Below, piece after piece: positions 26,121 through 35,594 of a stretch of DNA of 64,000 nucleotides; within the stretch, counting starts at the first letter, position 1; every line of letters starts with the position of its first letter. The stretch spans positions 12,814-76,813 of the forward strand of contig JBEKOB010000006.1 in NCBI GenBank assembly GCA_049522195.1, given 5' to 3'. A model generated the notes under the pieces. It had not been told where the DNA came from, ran no database searches, and worked only from the letters and a program-made list of their open reading frames with translations. The translations under genes and the position numbers were made by a program. This DNA is from UBA9647 sp049522195. Lineage in GTDB: Bacteria; Bacteroidota; Ignavibacteria; UBA10030.

Positions 26121-27116
26121 TCAACGAGTAAATGCCTTTTCGTATTGATGGATGATCTTCTCGATCAAATCTTCCGTCTCCGGCTTCAGCATCCGCCTCG
26201 CAGGATCTGCCTCGAACCACTCAAGCGTTCTCCTGATTCCTTGCTTGAATGGGATCGTTGCGATAAATCCCGGGACAAATCTCTTGATTTTGGAGTTGTC
26301 AAAAATCACACTCGTTGCTTTGTCCCCGACAAGGCTCCCCAGCAATTGCTCATCAAACGTCCCGATGAAGTCGGAGGGAATGTGCACAATTTCTGCTTTG
26401 CAGCCCGCGGCTTCTGCGACCGCCTGGTGGATCTGGTCCCAGGTGAGTATTTCATCGGACGTAATGTGAAATGCGTGTCCGATCGCCTGTTGGTGGCCCA
26501 GCAGACCGACAAACCCTTTGGCAAAATCTTCAGCGTGCGTGATAGTCCATAATGAGGATCCATCGCCGTGCACAATGATCTTCTTTCCTTTCTTCATGCG
26601 ATCGATCACCGTGTACTCCGTCCAACCGCCGATTGGAACCGGTATGACAGTGTCGTATGTCAGGGAAGGTCGTACTATCGTGACGGGGAATCCTTCGTCC
26701 CTATAGTACGCGTTGAGTTTCATCTCGCAGGCGATCTTGTTCCGCGAATATTGCCAGAATGGATTGGCAAGAGGTGTCGATTCGGTCACGTATGGAGAGG
26801 CAGCTGGCCTCTGGTATGCCGAAGCGGAGCTGATGAAGATGAACTGCTTCGTGGTTCCCTTGAACAGCTCATAATCCCTCTGGATATCTTTTTCGTCAAA
26901 TGCGATCCAGTCGACAACGACATCCCACTGATGACCTTTCAACGCTTTCGCACATTCATCGGGTTTCGAAATGTCGCACACAATCGAATTCGCACCCTGT
27001 ATTGAGGATATTCTCTTACCCCGATTGAGCAGAAACAGATCAACCCCGCACTGGACTGCAAGTTTACTGACCGATGTGCTGATATTCCCGGTGCCTCCGA
27101 TAAACAGGACTTTCAC
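26121..27116 (-). CDS. NAD(P)-dependent epimerase/dehydratase (extended SDR)
   Basis: This 331-residue Rossmann-fold protein has a GTG start with GAGG 8 bases upstream. It shows the dinucleotide-binding motif GGTGNIS at residues 8-14, a SSASAY catalytic Ser region, and the active-site pair YSRNK, followed by VRPSLTYD. The C-terminal domain includes a DGSSLWTITHAEDFAKG segment typical of nucleotide-sugar or sugar epimerase-like SDRs. No signal peptide is present, so it is cytoplasmic. It follows the Tat-exported isomerase-like gene by 36 bases and precedes the three-gene sensor operon by 148 bases. The substrate is unknown; a sugar or sugar-derivative oxidoreduction is a reasonable guess. Confidence 0.85.
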   Translation of the reverse strand: MKVLFIGGTGNISTSVSKLAVQCGVDLFLLNRGKRISSIQGANSIVCDISKPDECAKALKGHQWDVVVDWIAFDEKDIQRDYELFKGTTKQFIFISSASAYQRPAASPYVTESTPLANPFWQYSRNKIACEMKLNAYYRDEGFPVTIVRPSLTYDTVIPVPIGGWTEYTVIDRMKKGKKIIVHGDGSSLWTITHAEDFAKGFVGLLGHQQAIGHAFHITSDEILTWDQIHQAVAEAAGCKAEIVHIPSDFIGTFDEQLLGSLVGDKATSVIFDNSKIKRFVPGFIATIPFKQGIRRTLEWFEADPARRMLKPETEDLIEKIIHQYEKAFTR

Positions 27117-27152
27117 GATGCCCTCATTATTCTCTTTATGGAGTAAACGGTC

Positions 27153-28028
27153 TTATACTTTTCCCTTTGCCAAGCCCTTTGACGTCAGAAACACGGCGCT
27201 GGCGTTCATCCCTTCGAAGATGTCTCCTTTGTACTCATCAAACTCGACGATCATCCATTCTGTGTTCTTCCCTGCGGCCTCTACGATCGATGGAAAATCC
27301 ATTGTTCCTTTTCCCGCAGGAACCTGGTCGTACCCTTTGTCCCCCTTGATTGCCGGGCCATCTTTAATATGCAGAAAGGGAGCTCTTTTTCCAAAGTCAG
27401 CCACAACTTTTGACGGATTCATTCCGCCTGTCTTTGCCCAGTACGTATCGATTTCAAAAAAGATGTTGGGACTCAGGTGTCGGAGCAAATAGTAGAACGG
27501 ATAGACGTTGTCAGTCTTCTCGAATTCCCACCAATGATTATGAAGCCCGAAGTGCAGTCCCTTCGATTTCAGGTACACGGCGATTTCATCATACAAATGA
27601 GCTGTCCTTTGTATTGCCTCAAGATCCTTATACTTGTCACCTTGAGGCCATCCGGCATAAACCACATGATCGCATTGGTATGCATCTGCCATTCTCAAAA
27701 CATCTTCTTGTTGCTTTCCAACAGGCAGTTCGGTGTGCATGCTGAACACCTTCAATCCGCATTCCTTGAAGATCTTCGCAGCATTCGCAAGCGTCAGGTT
27801 TGGCGGGAGCGCGTATGTTTCTACGCCAACATAACCCATTCCTGCGATCTTGCGTATGGTGCCTTCCAGGTCCGTCTCGACCTGGTGGCGGACTGTGTAG
27901 AGCTGAAAACCGAGAGAGGCGTTGCTTTTTTTCTTCTCAGTGAGATTTGGGCCAGAAAAAGTGAGCGCTGCGGCGCCCATACCAAGGAGTGTCATAAAAT
28001 CTCTTCGTGTATAATTGTTTGGTTTCAT
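27153..28028 (-). CDS. Tat-exported sugar phosphate isomerase/epimerase-like TIM-barrel protein
   Basis: The start at 28028 gives 291 residues and places a twin-arginine signal (YTRRDFMTLLGMGAAALTF) at the N-terminus. The rest is an AP-endonuclease-2/xylose-isomerase-like TIM barrel: GVETYALPPN, LKVFSMHTELPVG, GLHFGLHNHWWEF, FFEIDTYWAKTGG, FLHIKDGP and WMIVEFDEYKGD, with metal-ligand-type Glu, His and Asp residues at strand ends. Export through Tat implies folding with a metal cofactor before transport, and activity in the periplasm. Members of this exported group are often found with SDRs or oxidoreductases in glycan islands; some relatives cleave or isomerise keto-sugars or keto-glycosides, but the reaction here is not established. 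Confidence 0.88.
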   Translation of the reverse strand: MKPNNYTRRDFMTLLGMGAAALTFSGPNLTEKKKSNASLGFQLYTVRHQVETDLEGTIRKIAGMGYVGVETYALPPNLTLANAAKIFKECGLKVFSMHTELPVGKQQEDVLRMADAYQCDHVVYAGWPQGDKYKDLEAIQRTAHLYDEIAVYLKSKGLHFGLHNHWWEFEKTDNVYPFYYLLRHLSPNIFFEIDTYWAKTGGMNPSKVVADFGKRAPFLHIKDGPAIKGDKGYDQVPAGKGTMDFPSIVEAAGKNTEWMIVEFDEYKGDIFEGMNASAVFLTSKGLAKGKV

Positions 28029-28063
28029 AATCGTTTCCCGCATTGATGAGAATCTGGGAGGGT

Positions 28064-29593
28064 TCAAGGGGCTATCAGTCTGTAACTTACAAAAGCCAGG
28101 CGGTTGCCGTCAGGCGACCAGGACGGAACATTGATTGTCCCTTGTCCACCCAGGAGCCTCGCCAGGATTCGTATTTCACCTCCTGTTACGGGCATCACTC
28201 GCAGCACGACGTTTTTGTTTGCGGGATGTCCGTCAACATTTTTTTCATACGAGACAAACACAATCCACTTGTTATCAGGCGAGACATGAGGAAACCAGTC
28301 ATTGTACTCATCCGCAGGTGTAATCTGAACTTGCTCTGAACCGTCGGCTTTCATCCTCCAGATTTTCATCTGCCCCGTTCTCACGGAGTTGAAGTAGATG
28401 GAGATGCCGTCAGGGGAGAATTCCGGACCATCATCCAGGCCTGGTGTTGTTGTCAGGCGCTTTTCTTCTCCACCATCTGCGGAAATTGTGTAAACGTCAA
28501 ATTCACCATTCCGCTCTGCGCAGTAGGCCATCGTTTTATCGTCGGGTGACCAACCGTGCCAATAGGACGGGCCCTTGGTTGTAACAAGTCGGGGATCACC
28601 CCCCGAAATCGGCACGCGATAGATCATCGACTTTCCGTCAGTTCCATGATGGCTGATTGCCAGTTCTTTCCCGCTCCATGAAATGCCATGGTCGTTGTTG
28701 CACTTCGTGGCGAAGCCTGTGTTCAGTCGCTGCGGTTCGCCTCCACGAACGGGCAGGAGAAGAATTGACCCTCCGGAGTTATAAACAAACGTCTCTCCAT
28801 CGCGGCTCCAATTGGGCGCCTCGAAGTGTTCCCGGGCGCGACGGACAACCGTCCGCACACCGGTTGCCAGCTCGACAGTTTCGAGCGTGCTTTCAATGAG
28901 CCGCTTCTCCTGGGGGATGCTACCTATCACCTCGAGACGGGGGTTTGAAAAGACCGCCGTTTCCTCCACAGTGCTATCGTGAGAACAAACGACCAATCCG
29001 GCATACACGGATCCCGCTAACTCGACCGTGATGGTACCTACCGGGTGGACCTTTCCTTCCTCGTCAAGGACACATAGTGTGAACTGATTACCGGTTCGTT
29101 CGAAGGTCAATGAGACATGAACTCTGGCAGAAAATTGCACTTCGTAGGTTGCGTCTCCTTTTGTTTTCCGATACTGCATGGAGACCAGCCCATCTCCGTG
29201 GATCACGGCGTCCACATACGCGTCATCGGGCTTCAAACCAGCTCGAATCATCCAGCCGGCTTTGCGATGTGGATGTTTTCCTGTCCCTTCCCACAGAAGG
29301 GCAGTCGAACATGAGATGTCTCCTTCTACTTTTTTCCAGACAAAGTAGAACGCATCCTGATTTCCCCAGATATTCTCTCCGCTTCCGGTCATTCGTATGG
29401 TTCCATGTGCTGAATCGACCCGGACTGAGCCGGGGATGCGGACACGTCCAACATTTGTTTTACCGTCGAACGAAGGGATCCCGCCAGGCAATTTCTCAGC
29501 GACAATCGCAAGCATCACGAAGACACAAAGCAAAGCATGCAGCAGGTTCGCGCTGCCACAGTGTGCACTGTCGAACAAAGATGCCGGGATCAT
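28064..29593 (-). CDS. Exported TolB/PD40 beta-propeller protein with N-terminal lectin-like domain
   Basis: This 509-residue protein has a strong AGGAGG ribosome-binding site 5 bases before the ATG. A hydrophobic signal lies at about residues 12-33. Residues 40-225 are a beta-sandwich region of concanavalin/DUF1349-like character (GENIWGNQDAFYFVWKK, HRKAGWMIRAGLKPDDAYVD). Residues 240-505 are a TolB-like propeller with WSPDDKTMAYCAERNGEFDV, FSPDGISIYFNS, VSPDNKWIVFVS and WSPDGNRLAFVS. Such proteins are periplasmic or surface-associated; no catalytic motif is seen, so binding or scaffolding of glycan is the likeliest role. It lies between a GH5 gene and the Tat-exported isomerase-like gene with gaps of about 35 bases. 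Confidence 0.85.
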   Translation of the reverse strand: MIPASLFDSAHCGSANLLHALLCVFVMLAIVAEKLPGGIPSFDGKTNVGRVRIPGSVRVDSAHGTIRMTGSGENIWGNQDAFYFVWKKVEGDISCSTALLWEGTGKHPHRKAGWMIRAGLKPDDAYVDAVIHGDGLVSMQYRKTKGDATYEVQFSARVHVSLTFERTGNQFTLCVLDEEGKVHPVGTITVELAGSVYAGLVVCSHDSTVEETAVFSNPRLEVIGSIPQEKRLIESTLETVELATGVRTVVRRAREHFEAPNWSRDGETFVYNSGGSILLLPVRGGEPQRLNTGFATKCNNDHGISWSGKELAISHHGTDGKSMIYRVPISGGDPRLVTTKGPSYWHGWSPDDKTMAYCAERNGEFDVYTISADGGEEKRLTTTPGLDDGPEFSPDGISIYFNSVRTGQMKIWRMKADGSEQVQITPADEYNDWFPHVSPDNKWIVFVSYEKNVDGHPANKNVVLRVMPVTGGEIRILARLLGGQGTINVPSWSPDGNRLAFVSYRLIAP

Positions 29594-29627
29594 CCAATCC
29601 TCCTGTCGTCGTGTGCGCTCGAAACTT

Positions 29628-30707
29628 CTACTTCCCTATCCTTCCCTGCATTGCCTGCTTAAAGAACTCTCCGCTCTCTGTGAGCTTGAAGCCATCCCAC
29701 GATTTGAGCATCTGCGGATACCAGAGCGGATCATAGACCCAAGCCACCCAGCTTATCCCATTTCCTTCCAGATACTTGATGATCGCCTTCCCATACTCGC
29801 CGTTCTCTGCCATTCCCTGATTCCCGAGAACGAAACCGAACTCCGTGGCAACGACCGGATAACGGCCCGCGGCGAAACCGAAATCCTCTTCCCACTTCGG
29901 TTCGTACGGCGGTGGTCGCTTGTGCGGATACGGATGCGTAACATATCCAATGCCCTCAGCCACAATTGGGTCAATGTGCAGCGGTGTCAGATCGTACGCC
30001 CAATCGAGACCTGCAACAAGCGGAATCTTCTCAGCGTCATAGGCCCGTATCAGGCGAATGATGTTTTCATTGATCTCTTTCCATTCGCTCCACGACATGC
30101 TTCCAAGCTGACCGTTGTAGAGGGTCGGTTCGTTGAACAGTTCGTAGAAGGCGATGGTGTTGTTCCCGCTGTAATGCCTTGCCATCGTGCGCCAGAACTC
30201 ATAGGTCTCCTGACGCGTGGTGTTGTATACGGGATCCTGGAAGAGCTCCATGCCGAGGTTGCCGATGGAGTGCCAATCGATCATCACGTACATCCCGAGG
30301 TCGGTGCACCATTCTACTGCCTGGTCAAGAAGCGGAAGGTACTTTGCTGGCGTTCTCATCCGCCAGGGAACGGGATGGACCGGAATTCGAACAACCATCG
30401 CCCCCATCTGCCTCGCACTTTCGAACAGCTCCTTGTTCCAGCGCCCCTCCTGGGAGATCTTGTCAGGATCGGCGATCGCTAAACCTCGAAAGAGTACAGT
30501 ATCGCCGTGCTCGTTGATGAATCTGTTTCCTTTTACTTTCACGAGAGGAAGCTTTTTTGCATGTGGACTGTTGAGAGGCCTGCTCACGTCGCGCGTTGGC
30601 CTCCAATCGAATAATCCGGCTTCCTTGTTCCCCTGCTGAGCAGGTGCGGACTGTCCCATCGAAAACAAGATTGTGGCAATGAAGGTGAATCGAACAATTG
30701 TTTTCAT
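29628..30707 (-). CDS. GH5 cellulase-family glycoside hydrolase
   Basis: The ATG at 30707 with AAGGAG upstream gives 359 residues; the frame continues further upstream, but into the neighbouring gene. A signal peptide spans about 1-23. The (beta/alpha)8 barrel carries the GH5 landmarks: RIPVHPVPW, DWHSIGN, the acid/base in FYELFNEP (E193), the active-site HPYP segment, and the nucleophile in VATEFGF (E289), followed by VAWVYDPLW. Expected activity is endo-beta-1,4-glucanase or mannanase-type in the periplasm or outside; the subfamily cannot be fixed by eye. It sits 50 bases after GH31 in the same minus-strand run. Confidence 0.92.
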   Translation of the reverse strand: MKTIVRFTFIATILFSMGQSAPAQQGNKEAGLFDWRPTRDVSRPLNSPHAKKLPLVKVKGNRFINEHGDTVLFRGLAIADPDKISQEGRWNKELFESARQMGAMVVRIPVHPVPWRMRTPAKYLPLLDQAVEWCTDLGMYVMIDWHSIGNLGMELFQDPVYNTTRQETYEFWRTMARHYSGNNTIAFYELFNEPTLYNGQLGSMSWSEWKEINENIIRLIRAYDAEKIPLVAGLDWAYDLTPLHIDPIVAEGIGYVTHPYPHKRPPPYEPKWEEDFGFAAGRYPVVATEFGFVLGNQGMAENGEYGKAIIKYLEGNGISWVAWVYDPLWYPQMLKSWDGFKLTESGEFFKQAMQGRIGK

Positions 30708-30757
30708 ACACGCTCCTTCTTGTTCTGCTTTTCTTCTTCTACGGGCATCATCACCAA

Positions 30758-33163
30758 TTACTGGGCGGCAGTGTACTTTCGCACATTCCATCTGACTTTC
30801 CCCGGGAGAGAGGAACCGCCGATCACAAAGTCTCCATTGCTCTGACGAAACGACACTTCCCGAAGGACATCATCCGATGGGAGACAAACAAGGCCCTTGG
30901 GTTTCTGCGACGCGGACGCGAAAATGACCAGATCGATATTTGACCAATCCATAAACATCGTCGATTGTGCAAGCTTGATGCGCGGGATCACGGCTCCATC
31001 ACGTACGAGCATCACAACAGCGATCCTACCGGCTTCTATCATGTGCCAGCCGCCTGCGTAAAGTTTCCCTGTCTGATAGTCTATCCAGCTCCCTTGAGGC
31101 AGGTACACTTGGCGCTCTGGGACATCTTCGAATAAGGGGGCAACCAATATGTCAGAACCGAATAAGTACTCGTCCTCGATGCTCCAGGCTCCCGGGTCGT
31201 CGGGAAAATCGACAAACAGTGCCCGAACCATGGGGAGTCCTTTCTGCGTGCATTCTTTGGCCTGTGCATAGACATATGGCATCAGTGTGTACTTCATCTC
31301 GACCGATAATCGAAACACATCCATGAAGGCCGTGCCATATTCCCACGGTTCCTTCGGAGGTGCGCCATGGCAGCGACTATGCGACGTCAGCATTCCGAAT
31401 GGGAGCCAGCGCCGATACAGTTCTTCTGGTGTCCGAAGCACAAACCCCCCGATGTCGTGACTCCAGAACGAAAAACCGCTCAAGCCCAGCGAAAGTCCCC
31501 CACGCAGCTGTGCCTCCATCCCAGTGTTCGTATTCTCGGCATCTCCTCCCCAATGAAGCGGATAACGTTGACTTCCCGCCCATGCGCTTCTTCCCCAGAT
31601 GACATTCTCACCCGTTACTGTGTGCGTAATCTCGGAGACTGCTTTGTTATAGCGAAGCGGGTAGAGGTTGTGTTCATAGAATCCGGTCTTGCCCGACGCA
31701 TAGAGACCGGAGTACGGAGCCGCTTCTCCAAAGTCAACCTTGATTGCCCCTACTCCCAGTTTGAGAAGCCCCGCTATTTTTCCCTGATACCATGTGACCG
31801 TGGCAGGATTCGAGAAATCAAGGACCGCGTCTTCGTAAGGGAGTCCTCCTTTCGAGTCCTTCACGTACAGCTGCTTATCGATAATCTCTTGAAATAGATT
31901 ATTCTTCGGGACGAAATACGGGAGCTGCCAGAGCGAGATGTGGAATCCATCGCGCTTGAGATCTGATATCATCTTCTCCGGATTCTTGAACCGCGAGGTC
32001 GAGAACTGATAGTCGCAGCGCCAGTCAGTTTCAAACCATCCTGTGTCAAAATGGATGACGTCGCACGGGATTCTGTTCTTGCGCAGGAGTGAATCCACTG
32101 TGCGCCCTTCGGCCTCCGAATAGTACGTGATCCGGCTCATCCACAGGCCAAATGACCAGAGTGGCGGCATCGCGGCTTTGCCCGTCAGGTTCGTATACTG
32201 ATCGAGAACATCTCGGGGCTGTCCGAGGAAAACGAAGAGGTCCAGCTCATCATCGCCGATCATGAGGGACGTCAATCCGTTGAAGTACTTGCCGAAATCA
32301 CATACGATGGGCGAGGACGTGTGCATAAAGATGCCGTACCCGCGGCTGCTGAGGAAGAACGGAATGGGCTTGTACATCCCTTCATTCTGGACACCGTTGG
32401 CATCATCACCCCACAACACAACTTTTTGTCCGCGTTTATCGAGCTTCGTGAATGACTCTCCGCATCCGAATATTTTCTCACCTGGCGAGAGAGTGAAGGC
32501 GGCATTGATACTTCGGGAATAGTCGGAAGCCCGTCGCACGAATCCAAATGGCAGGACAGGCGTGAAGGTCGAGCGGCGATTATCGGCGTGATTGCTTGTC
32601 TGCGTGAGTAATCGTCCCTGCGGGTCGCGAAATTCGATGCGCCATGGTTTAGTAGCGATCGTGACTGACCCAAACGCACTTGTGTACGAATGCCCGGCGC
32701 CGGTGCGCGTATAGCGCCACGACTGTCGATCGACAGGTGCTTTTCCACCAACCAGCATGAGTGATTCTTCTAGCGGTCTCGCCTGGAAACCCGTGACGGC
32801 ATGAATCCTGACGGTCCGTGCCGAAACGAATTCGACTGAAAAAGGAAGTACGGGTGATGCAGCGTATTCGTTCGAAGGAAACTCATTTGGCGGCACAGGA
32901 TCAAGGACACCAAGCATGTTGTTAAACGCAAGCCTCGTCGAGTATTGATACCTCCGGTAAACGATTTCGCCCTTCCCTGTTGCCGGGTCAAAAGATGCGA
33001 GGCTGTCGGCGAGATAGTACGTGTTCGTAAAATCATGGAAATCGCCGCTGATATCCACCGGCTCATTGAGGAGGTATTGTGGATGCCCTGGTTGGGGCGG
33101 AATCTGGGCTGTAGCGATGACCGGGATCAGCAAGATTGTACATGCAAACAAGATCCGTCTCAT
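30758..33163 (-). CDS. GH31 alpha-xylosidase/alpha-glucosidase-like enzyme
   Basis: The start at 33163 with GAGG 6 bases upstream gives 801 residues and a clean signal peptide (MRRILFACTILLIPVIATAQ). The N-terminal beta-sandwich (about 25-310) is followed by the catalytic barrel with nucleophile D477 in KVDFGEAAP and acid/base D541 in WGGDAE. The motif after KxDFGE and the loop FDTGWFETDWRCDY resemble the YicI-type alpha-xylosidase branch. C-terminal beta domains follow (from about 650). It probably removes alpha-linked xylose (xyloglucan side chains) or glucose in the periplasm. It lies 71 bases downstream of the broken acetylesterase gene. Confidence 0.92.
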   Translation of the reverse strand: MRRILFACTILLIPVIATAQIPPQPGHPQYLLNEPVDISGDFHDFTNTYYLADSLASFDPATGKGEIVYRRYQYSTRLAFNNMLGVLDPVPPNEFPSNEYAASPVLPFSVEFVSARTVRIHAVTGFQARPLEESLMLVGGKAPVDRQSWRYTRTGAGHSYTSAFGSVTIATKPWRIEFRDPQGRLLTQTSNHADNRRSTFTPVLPFGFVRRASDYSRSINAAFTLSPGEKIFGCGESFTKLDKRGQKVVLWGDDANGVQNEGMYKPIPFFLSSRGYGIFMHTSSPIVCDFGKYFNGLTSLMIGDDELDLFVFLGQPRDVLDQYTNLTGKAAMPPLWSFGLWMSRITYYSEAEGRTVDSLLRKNRIPCDVIHFDTGWFETDWRCDYQFSTSRFKNPEKMISDLKRDGFHISLWQLPYFVPKNNLFQEIIDKQLYVKDSKGGLPYEDAVLDFSNPATVTWYQGKIAGLLKLGVGAIKVDFGEAAPYSGLYASGKTGFYEHNLYPLRYNKAVSEITHTVTGENVIWGRSAWAGSQRYPLHWGGDAENTNTGMEAQLRGGLSLGLSGFSFWSHDIGGFVLRTPEELYRRWLPFGMLTSHSRCHGAPPKEPWEYGTAFMDVFRLSVEMKYTLMPYVYAQAKECTQKGLPMVRALFVDFPDDPGAWSIEDEYLFGSDILVAPLFEDVPERQVYLPQGSWIDYQTGKLYAGGWHMIEAGRIAVVMLVRDGAVIPRIKLAQSTMFMDWSNIDLVIFASASQKPKGLVCLPSDDVLREVSFRQSNGDFVIGGSSLPGKVRWNVRKYTAAQ

Positions 33164-33234
33164 GCCTGACCTCATTTTGTTATGAACATGCGAATACTTT
33201 CGTAGAGTTTTGGCTCCCACGCAGTATCATGCTC

Positions 33235-35295
33235 CTATCGCCACGCATCTGTCCGGAACGATGATGCCGGCATTCCTTCCTTATTGAACAGCGTGCCTTG
33301 CGCCGTATCGCTCCATGCATAGCGAACAGCAAGTGGACGCTGGATTTCAGGATGGGAAACCACGAGCTTTTTGCCATCCAGTTTCACTTGGGCTTTCCTG
33401 AAGATTCTGTCCTCACCGGCTAAAGTGAAATTTTGATCCGTGTCCTGATCCCGCAGTACGAGCCCTTTCCCCGCCTGATCGAATGAGAGGACAATCGTTC
33501 CCTTCACGATCTTCATGGATTTGTAGAGTGGGCCGGAACACGCGACCTTTTTCCCATATGTTTTCGCAAGCGCCCACAGTGCGAGCCGTCTTCCCACCTC
33601 CTCTTTGTTTGCCGGATGAATGTCCTTCGGATTGCCGATATCAAGCGTCACCGCCATCCCTGTATTCTTGATTTTGAGCGACTGCAGCTGAGCTTCGCGC
33701 AGGAGTTGTGAATTGGTTTCTCCTCCGTAGGCGTAAGGAGCGATCTGAACAAAATAGAAGGGGAAATCCCCCTGGTGAAACGCCTTCCGCCAATCAGCTA
33801 TCATCGCCGGAAATGTTTGTTTATAGAGAGCTGGTTTATCGGTATTCGACTCACCCTGGTACCAGATTGCGCCCTTGATCGTAAACGGTACAACCGGGCT
33901 GATCATGCCATTAAATAATGCAGTGGGTGTATAGCCCGAAAAGTCTATCGGGAGTTTTGGCCGGTTGTTGAACTGGTTGTCATTGGCCCCATATACCCAG
34001 AAGATGCCGGCACGGTATTCGGCGACCGGGAGATACTTCCAGGCACCCTCCAGCGGGATTTTCGTCTGACTGCTGTCACAAGAAAGGAACATCGCTTTAC
34101 CATCCCCCCAGATGCCACCGCCACCCTGCGTGTCGAGTACTCGCACGGCAATCTGAAGAACGGAATCGCTCACAACTGAATTCGGGATGGCGTAGACACG
34201 CTCTGTTTTCCAAAAACCATCCTTCATCATCTCCCCGACTTTCTTTCCATTGACATAGGTCTCATCCATGTCATCGATCGGCCCCAGATGCAGCGTGAGA
34301 TCTTTCCCCAGGCATACAGATGGTATTTCCACCCGCTTGCGGAACCAGACCACGCCATCGAATTCACCAATCGAAGTTTTCTCCCACAAGGTCGGAAGGA
34401 CCATCTCATTCCAGGCGCTGTCCGGGAAATCCTTTTCGGCACATCCATCATCCTGGAATTGCAGCCCCTCCCACTTCTGTAATGGAGGCCGAGACGTGAC
34501 ATTGATCGTTGGCCGTTGCGAGAGCCATTGCGAGAGAACCTGGATGCTTTCACCTCATTCGTCGATCTTCTTGAGTGTCGCTGTATACTCATCAAACTTC
34601 CCGAGCATTTCCTTGCTCATCCACGACTCAACGGCTGTCCCACCCCACGATGCTTCGATGAGCCCGACCGGAACTTTGAGAGCTTCGAAAATCCTTTTTC
34701 CAAAGAAGTATGCGCTCGCGCTAAACGTCCGCACAGAAAAGGGTGAGCACGCCCTCCAGGTCCCGACGCATTCATGCACCGGAACCACGGAGTAGTTCCT
34801 CAGAACGTTGAACAACCGTATCTTTGGATTGAATGAGTGATCGATCGCAGACGCCGAATTCCAGATCGTGTCGTTCGGAGGCCATCCCTCAAGAGGCATC
34901 TCCATGTTCGATTGTCCCGAACAAAGCCACACTTCACCAACGAGAACGTTTTTCAAGGTAACAGTTGAGTCGCCGTGGCGGATTGAGAGATCATACGGAC
35001 CTCCAGCCTTTGGGGTCATGAGCATGAGGGTCCACATGCTGTCGGGACCGACGAGGGCATTGCCCCTGCTTCCCCACGTACCTCTTGCGGTGACACGCGA
35101 GAGAGGAACTCCTTTACCCCAGATCGGTACACTTGTTCGCTGCTGGAGTACCATCGAGTCCTGAAACATCGGAGAAATTCGGAATCCCCTCTGCTGAGAG
35201 TGCAGGACCGACGAGGGCACAAGAGAAGCAGCCAGGAAAAGCAGGAGCAAAAACCGTGACTTGGAGATGTTCAAGCCAGCAGATCGATTATGCAT
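33235..35295 (-). pseudogene. Sialate-O-acetylesterase-type carbohydrate esterase interrupted by one in-frame UGA
   Basis: One continuous reading frame of 686 codons is interrupted only by TGA at 34555-34557 (codon 247). The first part has a signal peptide, FQDSMVLQQ, and the catalytic-serine motif CSGQSNMEMP (S129), and ends FDEYTATLKKIDE. The frame resumes immediately (GESIQVLSQWLSQRP) and continues through a jelly-roll insert (GEFDGVVWFRKRVEIP) to IKGAIWYQGESN and NPKDIHPANKEEVG, which carries the catalytic His region. The two parts together match one full-length SIAE-family enzyme, which removes acetyl esters from carbohydrates. No start codon lies near the break (the next in-frame ATG is at 34404), so this is a nonsense mutation, a sequence error, or readthrough. 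Confidence 0.9.
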
Positions 35296-35594
35296 ACCAC
35301 GCTCCGGAATGACGAAAGTCTGGATTGCTGCGGATGAAAATGAATGAGCAAAGTTCCTGCCATCAATAGCCTTCGCTCCCTGCCGGTTTTACTACCGGTT
35401 TTTAGCGGGAAGAGGGACAAAACAACGTCGGAGTTATCATTTCCATAACGCATTATTAACCTGATAAATCAAGGGTCCTTCCTGTGGCGGTTTGAGGCAT
35501 TGCAGACGCCAAAGAAGGCATTGATGTATGGCATCATTTGTGTCTCATAATGGCGGAAATAGGAGAGGATGTATCATCCCAATGAGACTCTGAC
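35296..35594. promoter_or_regulatory. Divergent intergenic region between the two halves of the sugar island
   Basis: These 299 bases separate the minus-strand run (starting with the esterase) from the plus-strand run (starting with the SSS symporter), so promoters for both must lie here. A short hairpin CCGGT-TTTACT-ACCGG followed by five T lies at 35383-35403. No sigma-54 -24/-12 pair and no clear Bacteroidota TAnnTTTG box could be assigned. I see no gene in it. Confidence 0.5.

Noticed and set aside
33235..35295. Two separate esterase genes (33,235-34,404 and 34,555-35,295)
   Set aside because: Both lie in one frame, the gap between them is coding-like in that frame, and each part alone lacks half of the catalytic residues. 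They are one interrupted gene.
35383..35403. Intrinsic terminator in the divergent region
   Set aside because: Only a 5-bp stem, and no plus-strand gene ends upstream of it; it may be an operator or chance.
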